Source: Planctomycetota bacterium
GTDB taxonomy: Bacteria; Planctomycetota; Phycisphaerae; UBA1845
DNA length: 61,924 nucleotides
Direction: 5' to 3'
Assembly (NCBI GenBank): GCA_024280855.1
Contig: JAJRPG010000105.1
Span: 1 to 61,924, forward strand
Position 1 is the stretch's first letter. Each line of letters opens with the position of its first letter. A model generated the notes under the pieces. That model was not told the DNA's origin and searched no databases. It saw only the letters and a program-made list of their open reading frames with translations. The translations under genes and the position numbers were made by a program. Positions 45,561-55,458 of the stretch are shown here, one piece after another.

Positions 45561-47294
45561 TTATGGTGTCAATCGAAACGCAGCGATATGTTCGACAACA
45601 AACGAAGGCTCACCATAGGCACGGCGAAGCTCATCTAGTCGATGTACATCTTCTGCGATTAATGATGTTATATACATGGGTCGCGCGAACCCCTTGAGAT
45701 AATCGCGATCACTTTCGGTCATAGGCTGACCTAATGCCAGACTTTTCGAAAGGGCTGCCCGATACTGAAAATCGGCATACACGTCCGTCATGTACGAAGC
45801 CTGGTCAGTCAGCAGACATCGCTGCGTGAACGCGGGAAAGTCGGACACGTTGCACAGCCGTTTTGGCGCCTCCTCCGGCGATATGATAAAGATGGCATCT
45901 GGTTCTGTGTTTGCAGTGATCCAGTTATAAAATTGAGCCGTAGGTAAAGTCTTGTCCAGCCACGAGATGCCATCTCGATCGAGCGATACCTGCACAGGTG
46001 CGCGACCACGGTACGACGACATGATGAGTAGCGTGGTGGGTAGGAAAAATATAAACATCGCAATCACCCGCCATGTCACCAGCGACGAGCGATTGTCGGA
46101 TTTTTCAGATGTTCTAAAACGCATGACAGCTCCAGATGCAGGAACAGCCAATAGCACCATCGCGGTATTGAACAAATTGTGCTCATTACCCGTGCGGCCG
46201 GTTTCGCTTAACGTGCCCGGCATCGCAAGTAATAGCGTTCCCACTATTAATAGAACAACGCCGGTGATCGCAACGCGGCCAAATCCGATAGATCGCGCGG
46301 GTAATTTTCGATAGCCAAACCACGCTAGCAGTGCGAGAATCGACATATTGACTAAAACAATTCCATATAATTTCCAGCGAAACGGGGCTATATGGATGCC
46401 GGAACTACTCCCCCCGGTTAATAAATGGGAAAAAGTTGGCCAGGCGATTGCCGCTCCCAGAATAATCGCGCCGCATGTCAGCAGCGTAGTATTCACGGGG
46501 TCGCGGGCGAGTGAATTTGGCGGTGTATCGTGCAACGGAAGCATTTGATTTATTATCAATCCACCAACCAACGCCCCGCCTGCCGCGAGTCCGATTAATG
46601 GATTAAAAGCTACGCAACACGCCGTCGAAACGCAAAGCAGCATGGCAGCGACGAACGAGCGTTTTTGAAATAGCCAATAGACGCAGCCGACCATGGCCAG
46701 GGTGAGCGTTAGGGCTAAGGGTCGTGACGTCATGTGCATGTAATAAGTAAAGTTTGGCCCATAACGATGATCCCCAAACTGTACCTGCAACAATAAAGGA
46801 CTGATTACAACCGAGGCCGGTGCGTTCATGATCTGCGGACCATCACGAATTATTTTTGCCAGTAATACTAACCAGCCTAATCCGTTCGCACCCACCAACA
46901 CGAGAAAACCGAGGCACGCGCCAGCGATTGAAGAACCCCACAATTTTCGACCCAATGCGACCGCGACAGCGACTAATCCCACTAAAGCGACCAGACTCAA
47001 TAACTCGATGGCGTGAAGTACGTCGGTATGCAGCACGCTGGCGACTAAGTAACTTATGTAATGAAAAAACCAGTAGTAACCAACCGGCTCGCCTGCGTAA
47101 AAAGGATTCTCTGGCGGAAATTGTCCTTGACTAAATTGGCTCGCGATGGCTACATGTAACGTGCCGTGAAAAGAAATTAAGTTTCGAAGACTATCATAAT
47201 GGAACCACAACATCGGTCCGGCAAACGCCAACGACAATAGAAATATGATCAGCAAAGCGCTCAAACTCGAAGATGGCTTTTCTTCCTGGCTCAT
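45561..47294 (-). CDS. Polytopic membrane protein, GT-C-like
   Basis: 577 residues with about eleven helices. A first extracytoplasmic loop contains YDSLRNLISFHGTLHVAI and GEPVGYYWFFHYISYL, as in GT-C-like families annotated as YYY or DUF2298-type membrane proteins. A soluble C-terminal part carries NTEPDAIFIISPEEAP. The loop suits a periplasmic glycosyltransferase that uses lipid-linked sugars, but the family is not one I can name exactly. ATG overlaps the upstream gene's stop as ATGA, and the stop is 2 bases before the sulfatase-family gene. Confidence 0.72.
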   Translation of the reverse strand: MSQEEKPSSSLSALLIIFLLSLAFAGPMLWFHYDSLRNLISFHGTLHVAIASQFSQGQFPPENPFYAGEPVGYYWFFHYISYLVASVLHTDVLHAIELLSLVALVGLVAVAVALGRKLWGSSIAGACLGFLVLVGANGLGWLVLLAKIIRDGPQIMNAPASVVISPLLLQVQFGDHRYGPNFTYYMHMTSRPLALTLTLAMVGCVYWLFQKRSFVAAMLLCVSTACCVAFNPLIGLAAGGALVGGLIINQMLPLHDTPPNSLARDPVNTTLLTCGAIILGAAIAWPTFSHLLTGGSSSGIHIAPFRWKLYGIVLVNMSILALLAWFGYRKLPARSIGFGRVAITGVVLLIVGTLLLAMPGTLSETGRTGNEHNLFNTAMVLLAVPASGAVMRFRTSEKSDNRSSLVTWRVIAMFIFFLPTTLLIMSSYRGRAPVQVSLDRDGISWLDKTLPTAQFYNWITANTEPDAIFIISPEEAPKRLCNVSDFPAFTQRCLLTDQASYMTDVYADFQYRAALSKSLALGQPMTESDRDYLKGFARPMYITSLIAEDVHRLDELRRAYGEPSFVVEHIAAFRLTP

Positions 47295-48835
47295 GCTTTG
47301 ATGACTGCCTGATTATTTGTCGTTGTAGATTCGATGTTTTTTTCTGAACCACGCTTTACCGTCCAGACAAGCGATACCGCGCTGACAAGTACCACTAAGA
47401 TGAACCAGGGAGATAAGACGAAGCTTAGATATCCCGGCAAAGAAATCGACATGCGGCTAATCGTCACCAACCACGGGAATTGCACGCCGTCGGTAAATAG
47501 TGCGATGACCGAATCGAATACGCCGTATGGGCCTGACTCAACTTCGCGGTGCATGGCTAAGCTCCACGACCAGAATGTTGCCGATGCCCCAACGCCTATC
47601 GCCAACCCTCTTGGCCACTGCCTCAGCGTGCCTGCTACCAATAGAAACAGAAACGGTGTCACTGGTATGACATGTCTAACGCCCGTATTAAATTGCATGC
47701 GCCCGTATTGATTGGCGCTGCAAAAAAGAAAAAACAATATGCAAAATGCCAAAATCGTTTGAAACTCTAATTGGCCAACGAGTCTTCGTTTGGCTGACCA
47801 AGAGGGGAAATACATGGCTAACAGTAGCAATGGCGCGGAGACGAATAAGCCATAACGTGCGTTAAATATAGTAGCCCAGAGCAAATCCAACTGCGGGAAA
47901 CTCATGCCTTGATACCCTTGCTCGGTGAAATTTGCGGCGGGCATGTAGTGTTGGGCAGGGTAAAGCGGATGGCCAAAGCATGACCACTGATAGGCCATGA
48001 GTACGAATCCGCTAATCAACACGCCTGATACAAACCGAAGGGCGTCGCTTGATGCTCGTTCGTTTTTTGGCAAAGTTTTTCGATGCAACAAGCCATAGAC
48101 CCCGATAACCACGGGGACAATGAGGCCGCTATAATCGCAAACTACCGCCCAACCGCTCAACAAGCCCGCTAGAAAATACCAGGGCTTGGTTGATTGTTTT
48201 TCGCTATTTCCTGGTTGCCATAACAATACCCATGCGAAAAACGCGCAGTGCATGACGAGCAAATTTTGGTTTAGTTGTGCTGTACGATAAAAAATGGGCG
48301 TTGCAAAAGCGTACAAAATAGAAAGCCATAGTGCAGTGCGATTGCATTGGGTGAGTGAAAATAAAACCTGGAACATCACTACGACGCATAACGCAGATAG
48401 CGGTGCCATGAGCGCCGCCTGCATGAGTCCTGCGCCGATGCCGAATTTTATGTCCAAACCTCGTTCGTAAGATTTACGAAAAAACTCCCGTGCCATTGGC
48501 CAGGGCGAGTCCAACGTCGGCGGCTTGACGCCGTCGCGTTTTGCTTGCTCTCGTGTTTCAAGTACGCCCGCAACGAGGCGGTCGGTAAACGGCCTCGAAA
48601 CGAGATACGGCACTGCGCCTAATATCGAAGCGCCGGGATTATTATTGATAAACGAACCTCGGCCTGGGATTTCAAAAATATCCGGGTGCAGGCCTTGATA
48701 TTCTGATACATCAAAACTGCCGTTGTCCGCGAGGCTTAACGCGGGATAAATTTCGCGCACGGTATTTGTGGCGAAATGACAACCATAAACTAGCCAGCAG
48801 GTTAAGAACAATCGGATGGTAATAGTTTTATTCAA
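47291..48835 (-). CDS. Polytopic membrane protein, GT-C-like
   Basis: 514 residues with about ten to eleven helices. The first loop has REIYPALSLADNGSFDVSEY and SFINNNPGASILGAVPYL; acidic residues in this loop are where GT-C enzymes keep their catalytic Asp/Glu. The start seems to be TTG at 48835; no ATG occurs early enough to keep the first helix, and no strong ribosome-binding site is seen. It follows a flippase gene by 34 bases and overlaps the next GT-C-like gene by 4 bases. The function is inferred from topology and context. Confidence 0.7.
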   Translation of the reverse strand: MNKTITIRLFLTCWLVYGCHFATNTVREIYPALSLADNGSFDVSEYQGLHPDIFEIPGRGSFINNNPGASILGAVPYLVSRPFTDRLVAGVLETREQAKRDGVKPPTLDSPWPMAREFFRKSYERGLDIKFGIGAGLMQAALMAPLSALCVVVMFQVLFSLTQCNRTALWLSILYAFATPIFYRTAQLNQNLLVMHCAFFAWVLLWQPGNSEKQSTKPWYFLAGLLSGWAVVCDYSGLIVPVVIGVYGLLHRKTLPKNERASSDALRFVSGVLISGFVLMAYQWSCFGHPLYPAQHYMPAANFTEQGYQGMSFPQLDLLWATIFNARYGLFVSAPLLLLAMYFPSWSAKRRLVGQLEFQTILAFCILFFLFCSANQYGRMQFNTGVRHVIPVTPFLFLLVAGTLRQWPRGLAIGVGASATFWSWSLAMHREVESGPYGVFDSVIALFTDGVQFPWLVTISRMSISLPGYLSFVLSPWFILVVLVSAVSLVWTVKRGSEKNIESTTTNNQAVIKA

Positions 48836-48869
48836 CAGAAATTTATTTATCCCATCGAGCCGTAAACTG

Positions 48870-50261
48870 TTACGTTACTAGATTTTTTACCCAACATCTG
48901 ATACTCGCTTCGCTTGCGTACGCGATACCGCTAATACTTACGGCTGCGATGATTACGGTTAGTATTGGTTTCGTCGAGCCAAAGCCTACGAGTAAGGCGG
49001 AGATAGCGGCTACAGTTATCACGGGTTTTATCAGAGATAGTATATGGCCATCCACGCGAAGGCGCTTTCGCGCAGCGGCCCAGGACGCTAACCAAACGGC
49101 TGCTTCTGCTCCGACAAGTGACATCGCAGCCCCTTGAATTCCGCCGTAATGATAGCCAACCGGAAGCATCGTTAAGGCTATGACCGCACCAACCGCCTGC
49201 GTCCACATTTCTGCTTTTTGATATCCGGTTCCGATGAGGCCGAATCTAAAATGGCCACTGAGGGCAGCCAGCACGCCAACCCCGGCTAAAATTTTCAATA
49301 CGGATACCGCAGGATAAAAACTGTCGCCATAACATGCGTGGATAACCACGTCAGCTAGGACGACCCATAGCAGTCCACCGCCAATAGCTAACCAACCCAC
49401 CACCCGCATGGAGCGATGTACAAGCTCCCGAAATGACTCCGGTTCTTGCTGCCATGTTCTTGACATAGACGGAAGCAGGTTGATGTAATAAAGGAATACG
49501 AACATGTGCAAGGCTACTAAGATACGCATCGCCCCGCCGAAATAGCCCATCTCTTCGCTGCTGGCGATGAGGCCAAAGACGATGGTCGCGCCGAACATTT
49601 TCACCGACCATAGCATTTGTGATAGGCCGATGACCAGGCCGTCTTTAAGAAGCTCTTTTGATGCGCCCAGTTTGAGGCGAAAAGGATATCCCAAAACCTT
49701 GACGTACATCCACCAACCGAAAATCGCGCCGGCGACTACGCCACCAACTTCGGCGATACCGATGACCCAAATGGTGTCGATGTTTCGCAGGCCAAGGAAT
49801 ACGATGAGCGCAAAACCGAATTGCCGAATCACCTGGATGCCCGCAGCTATGGGCATTTTTTCTAAACCCTGGAACACCCACTTTAGAATTAAAGGCATGC
49901 CGACTAGGCTTAGGGATAAAATAATCAGCAACTGGGTTTGGACGGCGGGTCGATGCAAAGCCCACGCGGTCGCCAGAATAACTGCGATAGCTACGACGGC
50001 TAAGAGGAATCGTATAAAAACTATTTGCGAGACTAACTGCGGAACCGAAGATGGCGCTTTGGCAATCTCGCGAGCGCCCAGCGAATCAAAACCCTGATCG
50101 ATGACCAACGAGCCTATCATGATAATAGCGTAAGCAAACTCGACATAACCTAGCCCTACAGCGCCGGTCTTACGGGCGATGAAAGCGAAAGCCGCGAAGG
50201 TAGCTACTTTGCTAAGCACCTCCGCGCTGGCTAATGAAAGGAAATTTCCGACCAATTTCAA
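48870..50261 (-). CDS. Second Wzx-type flippase (MATE/PST superfamily)
   Basis: 463 residues with 12 to 14 helices. GNFLSLASAEVLSKVATFAAFAFIARKTG and VEFAYAI open the chain in the way of RfbX/Wzx proteins. The start seems to be TTG at 50261. It is diverged from the flippase at 8896-10338, so the window encodes two exporters and perhaps two different lipid-linked units. It lies downstream of GT and deacetylase genes in the long minus-strand run, with a 64-base gap after the Gfo/Idh gene. Confidence 0.86.
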   Translation of the reverse strand: MKLVGNFLSLASAEVLSKVATFAAFAFIARKTGAVGLGYVEFAYAIIMIGSLVIDQGFDSLGAREIAKAPSSVPQLVSQIVFIRFLLAVVAIAVILATAWALHRPAVQTQLLIILSLSLVGMPLILKWVFQGLEKMPIAAGIQVIRQFGFALIVFLGLRNIDTIWVIGIAEVGGVVAGAIFGWWMYVKVLGYPFRLKLGASKELLKDGLVIGLSQMLWSVKMFGATIVFGLIASSEEMGYFGGAMRILVALHMFVFLYYINLLPSMSRTWQQEPESFRELVHRSMRVVGWLAIGGGLLWVVLADVVIHACYGDSFYPAVSVLKILAGVGVLAALSGHFRFGLIGTGYQKAEMWTQAVGAVIALTMLPVGYHYGGIQGAAMSLVGAEAAVWLASWAAARKRLRVDGHILSLIKPVITVAAISALLVGFGSTKPILTVIIAAVSISGIAYASEASIRCWVKNLVT

Positions 50262-50325
50262 ATGGATAATCCGTTATCTAATAGCGTTTGGCATCGTAAT
50301 AATCCATAACTGCGAAGCCTTAGGA

Positions 50326-51354
50326 TCAGGAACTTTTTTCACATTTTAGATGAGCGGCTGACCGGGCAGCCTCTACGGCGTAAAGACCATCCACGCCCGT
50401 AGCGCCGACGCCAGCTCCCCCGCCTACGCGCAGCATAAAATCCAACTGCTCCGCGATGAAACTTTCTACAATCGTCCAACGATAAGATTTTAGTCGCTCT
50501 TTAATCTGAAAAGTCGGGAACCAAAAGCTCTTCTTGCGCCCGCGCTTGGCATTGCCCACAGGCTTTTTTCTGATGCTGCACGTCATCGGTGGATAAGACG
50601 CGCGAACACACCCTTCTGTGCCGTATATTTCAACATTAAACTGATAGCCTCGCCATTCTGTCCAGGATGCCTGCACAGACGCGACGTTGCCCTGCTCGTT
50701 TCGCATGAGTAGAAAACCGTTGTCTTCACTTTGGCCAAACGACCAGGTGTGATCGGTAGCCATGCCCATCATGTCGATTGGCTTGCCCAGAAAATGGAGT
50801 GTCAGGTCGATGACATGGATACCATTATCCATTAACGCGCCGCCGCCCATGATTTCAGGCTTATGCACCCAGGGATGCGTAAATTCCGGGCCGCCCGGAT
50901 GCCCGGCAAAGCTGCGTACATGATCGATGTCACCAATGTCTCCCGCGTTTATGAGTTCTCGGATTTTTGCAATCGCAGGGTAGAATCGATAATTAAATCC
51001 CGTGCCCAATACGCGGCCCGCCTTCTTGGCTGCCTCGACGATGGCTTGGGCATCTTCATTATTCGTGGCTAATGGCTTTTCACACAGCACATGCTTTCCG
51101 TGTGCAAAGGCTGCTTCGCAGTGCGCCCGGTGCAGGTTAGGCGGAGTCGATACGATGACAACGTCTACTTCATCGTTAGCTAGCATCTCATCATAGTTGT
51201 TTGTTGTCTTAGCGCTGAATTTTTCTGCGGCTTTAGCGAGAAGTTTTGCATCTCGTTCACAAATCATCGTCAGCTTCGCGCCGGTCGTTTGCAACAGCGA
51301 CTCCGCTCGGAATTGACCAATCGCCCCGAAACCTAATAGGCCAAATCTTATCAT
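50326..51354 (-). CDS. Gfo/Idh/MocA-family oxidoreductase
   Basis: 342 residues. RFGLLGFGAIGQFRAESL is the NAD(P) Rossmann turn, VVIVSTPPNLHRAH and HVLCEKPLATN carry the family's conserved Glu-Lys-Pro, and GGGALMDNGIHVIDLTLHF holds the conserved His. Enzymes of this family oxidise or reduce sugars, inositols or nucleotide-sugars; in glycan clusters they often make 3-keto or amino-sugar precursors. ATGA overlap with the upstream GT2 gene shows coupling. The specific substrate is not visible. Confidence 0.88.
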   Translation of the reverse strand: MIRFGLLGFGAIGQFRAESLLQTTGAKLTMICERDAKLLAKAAEKFSAKTTNNYDEMLANDEVDVVIVSTPPNLHRAHCEAAFAHGKHVLCEKPLATNNEDAQAIVEAAKKAGRVLGTGFNYRFYPAIAKIRELINAGDIGDIDHVRSFAGHPGGPEFTHPWVHKPEIMGGGALMDNGIHVIDLTLHFLGKPIDMMGMATDHTWSFGQSEDNGFLLMRNEQGNVASVQASWTEWRGYQFNVEIYGTEGCVRASYPPMTCSIRKKPVGNAKRGRKKSFWFPTFQIKERLKSYRWTIVESFIAEQLDFMLRVGGGAGVGATGVDGLYAVEAARSAAHLKCEKSS

Positions 51355-52298
51355 TCAACACGTTCCAAACTTTGCTGGCTACCGAAAAAATATCCAGCCA
51401 TTTCCCCCAATGCGCCAGCTACATAATAGAGAGAAATTAACGGAGACAGACAAACATACCGCAAGACAAATCTTTTTTTCTTCATTAACACACGCAAGCT
51501 ACGCAGCCAAAGCATAGGCGGCAATACTGCGCTTCCAAATCCGTATATCATACGTTGCTTCAAAGTCGGATTCGCCCAGCGCATGCCTGCGTATGATCGA
51601 CAGAAATAAAATCGCTGCGACAAAAAATATAAAAAATCGAACGAACGATTGTGGCTCACGACCATTTTCGGGTCCAGCCAAAAAACCTTACCGCTCTCTA
51701 TGATTTGACCGTAACGAAACGATTCCCATCGCTGGTCTTTTAAGGTTTGCACCAGCCCATCACAAAGCTCTCGACGATAAGCCACGTTGTTACCCGGTAG
51801 GCCGCCTGTTGGCCCCGCCTCACAAGGACTGATGGCGAAAGCGTATTCAGTCAAAAACGCGGCCCAATCTCGCAGCCGTTGAAACGTTCCCTGCTCCACA
51901 GGCCCGCCCACAGCAGCCACATCTTTGGCCATTGCACGCTGGATACAACCGATCCAATCCTCACATGGCAGGCAATGATCTTCAGTCACCGCAATAACTT
52001 GCCCACTTGATTTTTCAATCGCAATAGCACGTAGCGTTGGGATGGTGTCATGTGCAAGACACTCGATTAACTGCACCGTTGGATACTGCGCTCGCATATT
52101 CTCAACGACCGCTCCTTGGTGTCTCGTGGCCACGATGACTTCATGCGGCGATACTTTTTGTTCTCGCGTCAACGCGGCTAGCACAGCGCTGATCAAACCA
52201 GAATCGTTCACCCACGCAATAATAACTGAAACGCTACATGGCTCTGCTGCAGTAGTCGAGGGTGATCCCTCTACTTGTTGAGTTTGTCCTGTCATCAT
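51351..52298 (-). CDS. Family 2 glycosyltransferase
   Basis: 315 residues. VSVIIAWVNDSGLISAVLAAL begins the GT-A fold, and VIAVTEDHCLPCEDW is the DxD-equivalent region, with Glu-Asp-His in place of the usual Asp-x-Asp. GLPGNNVAYRR follows, as in GT2 proteins that act on secreted polysaccharides. The C-terminus has one or two hydrophobic segments near 255-300. The altered DxD motif means metal binding may differ. Both ends overlap neighbours by 4 bases. Confidence 0.8.
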   Translation of the reverse strand: MMTGQTQQVEGSPSTTAAEPCSVSVIIAWVNDSGLISAVLAALTREQKVSPHEVIVATRHQGAVVENMRAQYPTVQLIECLAHDTIPTLRAIAIEKSSGQVIAVTEDHCLPCEDWIGCIQRAMAKDVAAVGGPVEQGTFQRLRDWAAFLTEYAFAISPCEAGPTGGLPGNNVAYRRELCDGLVQTLKDQRWESFRYGQIIESGKVFWLDPKMVVSHNRSFDFLYFLSQRFYFCRSYAGMRWANPTLKQRMIYGFGSAVLPPMLWLRSLRVLMKKKRFVLRYVCLSPLISLYYVAGALGEMAGYFFGSQQSLERVE

Positions 52299-53053
52299 GA
52301 AGTGGTCAACGTGCTTTTAAATTTTCTCGCCCAACGTCTCATCGTGAGATAGCTATCCAACGTGCCGTCTATTAGCTTATCGAACATGTCCAATGATCGG
52401 ATATAATACATATCCACACGCGGCAGGGCATGTAGCGGTTCGTGCTGCGCCCGCCGCAATATAGTCGTACAAACGTACAGAAATTTTTTCTGCGTCGCGG
52501 CCTCTATGCTTGGGTTATAAGAGCCAAAGGGATACGCAAAGCTTTTTGGCTTATCGCCAAACCGATGCGAGAGTTCATCGCACGAAACCAATAGCTCTCG
52601 CGCGACCTCATCTTCCGACAATTCCAATAAACTAGGATGCGAAACTGTATGAGGCGCTAACTCATGCCCATCACCATGAAGTTGATCGACCTGCGACCAG
52701 GAAAGCATCGGCAATTTACCAAGCGACGGCGGTGGCGATGCCCAATCATTGCTGCCATCAATATGTCCCGTCACAAGAAACACCGTCGCAGTAAATCCCA
52801 ACGACTTTAACACCGCTGCGCCCTGGCTATGCACATTCGCAAATCCATCATCAAAAGTTATGACGACCGACTTTTCAGGCCAATGCCCCTTCGCCTCGTG
52901 AATCTCACCCGCCTCCTTGAGCGTTATCCCGCGCCAACCTCGCTCCGCTAATCGCTGCATCTGTTGCGCAAAAAAATCAGGCGACACGGACACGACAGAG
53001 CCGCTATCGTCCAGTGAGTGATACATCAAAATCGGTATGGCGACTTCACTCAT
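52295..53053 (-). CDS. Polysaccharide deacetylase (NodB-like)
   Basis: 252 residues with a complete CE4 core: ILMYHSLDD, VVITFDDGF (Asp68, Asp69), HTVSHPSL (His135 and His139, the metal pair) and FAYPFGSYNP. It has no signal peptide or membrane helix that I can see, so it may act in the cytoplasm on the lipid-linked or sugar-nucleotide stage, or reach the periplasm by another route. It is coupled to the downstream GT2 gene by a 4-base overlap. A second deacetylase is cut by the left edge of the window. Confidence 0.9.
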   Translation of the reverse strand: MSEVAIPILMYHSLDDSGSVVSVSPDFFAQQMQRLAERGWRGITLKEAGEIHEAKGHWPEKSVVITFDDGFANVHSQGAAVLKSLGFTATVFLVTGHIDGSNDWASPPPSLGKLPMLSWSQVDQLHGDGHELAPHTVSHPSLLELSEDEVARELLVSCDELSHRFGDKPKSFAYPFGSYNPSIEAATQKKFLYVCTTILRRAQHEPLHALPRVDMYYIRSLDMFDKLIDGTLDSYLTMRRWARKFKSTLTTS

Positions 53054-53083
53054 GCGGAATTCGTATGGCTGAAAAAAGTTTCA

Positions 53084-54142
53084 TCAAGAAGAAGCATTCA
53101 CGGCTGAGGGGGGTGAGCTGTGCTTGTCGCCATTAAGATGATATTGCACGACGCCGACAAACGCGCCAAAACCACAATACCAAAAATAGAGCCAATGTAA
53201 TGGCACTACACGCAACGTAAACCACAGGCCTTGCTTTCTTAAATAGTAAGCGTAAAAATCGATGTTGATTAGCGTCAGCGCCGCGGCTACTACACCCAAT
53301 GCGACAAACCCCCAAGCATTCCATACGGCAACAGGCAGCAACAACAACGCGATTAGTGAGAGCATCACGCTAATGCGCTGGGATACTTTCACATTGAGCG
53401 TATTATCAATCGCCCCCGCCCGCATCATAAGCCTGGTCCAAGGAATCGCACGATCAAAAATGTCTGTCTTGAGCAAATTCTTGAAAGTCCATCGCTTGAG
53501 ATGCTTACATTTCACTCGATTATCCAGCACGATGCGATGCCCCGCAGCCGCTAGCCAAGTACCTAGCTCGATGTCTTCAATGGCTGGTCGGCGATAACGC
53601 ACTTCATCAAACCCACCAAACTGCTCGAACAAATCTCGTCGCATCGCTCCACAGCCGCTCCAAAACGTCCCCACATCTCCGTGGGCTGTCTGATGCACGT
53701 AGTGGTGAAAGATATTTTTATATTGCGAGATAAAACCAGGGTCAGCCGGCGCGTCGTCGTAAGTGCCGATGGCGGCGTCAATAGTTTCATCGCTTGAAAA
53801 CACTTCGGCAAATCGCTCCAGCGTATCAGCATGCACAACCACATCCGCATCAATAAACACGACATATTTCCCATGCACCTCAGCTACGCCGATATTACGC
53901 GCCCTCGCCGGTCCACTAGGCCCATCAATGCGCATGTACTTGTAATCGTGCTGTTTAACGATCGGTTCAATCTTCTCGGTCGAACCATCATCAACGACCA
54001 GCACATCAAAATCTCGATAACTCGACGAAGCTAACCCGGCTAAGCATTGCCGAAGATCGGCGCTGGAGTTGTACACTGGCACCACCACCGAAAGATAGGG
54101 GCTGTTCTGATTTTCTTTTTTACTCGTAGATGTCGTCATCAT
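53084..54142 (-). CDS. Family 2 glycosyltransferase with C-terminal membrane segments
   Basis: 352 residues. LSVVVPVYNSSADLRQCLAGL, VLVVDDGSTEK and YVVFIDADVV (DxD) define GT2; CGAMRRDLFEQFGGFDE follows, and RRPAIEDIELGTWL contains the catalytic Glu-Asp region. Two hydrophobic stretches near 260-295 suggest a membrane-associated C-terminus. It is positioned 30 bases upstream of the deacetylase gene. Linkage specificity is unknown. Confidence 0.88.
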   Translation of the reverse strand: MMTTSTSKKENQNSPYLSVVVPVYNSSADLRQCLAGLASSSYRDFDVLVVDDGSTEKIEPIVKQHDYKYMRIDGPSGPARARNIGVAEVHGKYVVFIDADVVVHADTLERFAEVFSSDETIDAAIGTYDDAPADPGFISQYKNIFHHYVHQTAHGDVGTFWSGCGAMRRDLFEQFGGFDEVRYRRPAIEDIELGTWLAAAGHRIVLDNRVKCKHLKRWTFKNLLKTDIFDRAIPWTRLMMRAGAIDNTLNVKVSQRISVMLSLIALLLLPVAVWNAWGFVALGVVAAALTLINIDFYAYYLRKQGLWFTLRVVPLHWLYFWYCGFGAFVGVVQYHLNGDKHSSPPSAVNASS

Positions 54143-54174
54143 TTATATAGTACTTATACCAATCTGACGCCGCT

Positions 54175-55455
54175 TCAATAAAACACCGGACGACCCGCGA
54201 ACAAATCGCTTTGACTGCGCCCACTTGTAGACAATGATTGTCCCGCTCGCTTACTCTCTAGTAATTCGTTCACTACATTCAAGTAATGAGCCAAAAAAGA
54301 ATCTTCCGCAAATTCCTTTTCATACGCCAGCCGTCCCTGTTTCCCCAGCGAATTACGCAACCCCTCATCGGTCGCAAGCTGATGAATAGCCACTTTCAAA
54401 TCTCGCTCAGTTTCATAAGTTAGCCCGCCGCCATGCGTTTCTACAAGCTCCTTTAACGAGCTTTGCGCATAAACAATCACCGGCGTAGAAGCACAAAACG
54501 ATTCCGCGACGATGATCCCAAAGGTTTCATAACACAGCGATGGCACGAGCGTCGCATTCGCATATTGATAATAAGTGTGAAGCTGATTCGCACCGAGCCT
54601 CCCAATAAACTTTATATTCGTAGCGCCCTGAGCCTGCGTGCGTAGCGTTTCGCCGTAATTCCCATCGCCAGCGATAATCAAATCTACGTCCGGCGATTCA
54701 CGAAATACCGGTATCAGATTCTGCACGCCCTTAATTTTTTCCAGCCGACCGACAAAAAAGAAGTACGGGCGGCCTTCGTTAGGCAGGGATTCTTTTTCGC
54801 TTACGACCTTTGGCTGGGGATGAAACAACGGCAGTTGAATCATGGTCCCTTGTAGCCCGCGCTCTCGGTGCATGCCCATCGTAAACAAGCTAGGACCGAT
54901 GAACGCATCAATCTCTCTCGTCGCCCGCTTCATCAAACCCGTATATCGCCACAACTGCGGCGGACGTTTGCCGTGAAGGGTGCAGGCTAGGCAACTTGGC
55001 TTTTTGCAAACTTCTCGATCAAACTTCCACAACACATGCATCGGACACACCAGCCAATGTTCGATCAGGGTGCATAGTTTGAGCGCACTTCCGTATCTAA
55101 AAACATGAGGCCCGCCCAACAGCGAAACATTGTTATAATGAATAACGTCGTAGTCGCCTTGATCGAGATAGCGCCGCAGCTCGCGTCCTTGAAAACAAGG
55201 GCTTCCAAACTGCTGCACCGCGAGCAAACCGAATTTGCCAAGTGGCGTGCGAATGGCGTGTACATGCACATTTTCGTGATCGTCGTAATCCCCCGTTGGC
55301 CCACGCCGGGCTAATTGTTCATACGCCGTCGGACTATGCAACACCGTCACATCATGGCCCAAGCGAGCTAAACCATTAGCCAGGCGATAAGCATAAATGC
55401 CATCACCGCCGAAATTGTATGGCGGGTAAAATGTAGAAACGATACAAAATCGCAC
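54175..55455 (-). CDS. Family 4 glycosyltransferase (GT-B fold)
   Basis: 426 residues. FCIVSTFYPPYNFGGDGIYAYRLA is a standard GT4 start. In the C-terminal domain FFVGRLEKIKGVQNLI, then CYETFGIIVAESFCASTPVI give the E-x7-E donor site. A cysteine-rich loop (CKKPSCLACTLHGKR) near residue 150 recalls small metal-binding inserts found in some GT4 enzymes. The start is GTG at 55455, 3 bases after the stop of the preceding GT4 gene. Confidence 0.88.
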   Translation of the reverse strand: MRFCIVSTFYPPYNFGGDGIYAYRLANGLARLGHDVTVLHSPTAYEQLARRGPTGDYDDHENVHVHAIRTPLGKFGLLAVQQFGSPCFQGRELRRYLDQGDYDVIHYNNVSLLGGPHVFRYGSALKLCTLIEHWLVCPMHVLWKFDREVCKKPSCLACTLHGKRPPQLWRYTGLMKRATREIDAFIGPSLFTMGMHRERGLQGTMIQLPLFHPQPKVVSEKESLPNEGRPYFFFVGRLEKIKGVQNLIPVFRESPDVDLIIAGDGNYGETLRTQAQGATNIKFIGRLGANQLHTYYQYANATLVPSLCYETFGIIVAESFCASTPVIVYAQSSLKELVETHGGGLTYETERDLKVAIHQLATDEGLRNSLGKQGRLAYEKEFAEDSFLAHYLNVVNELLESKRAGQSLSTSGRSQSDLFAGRPVFY

Positions 55456-55458
55456 GGG

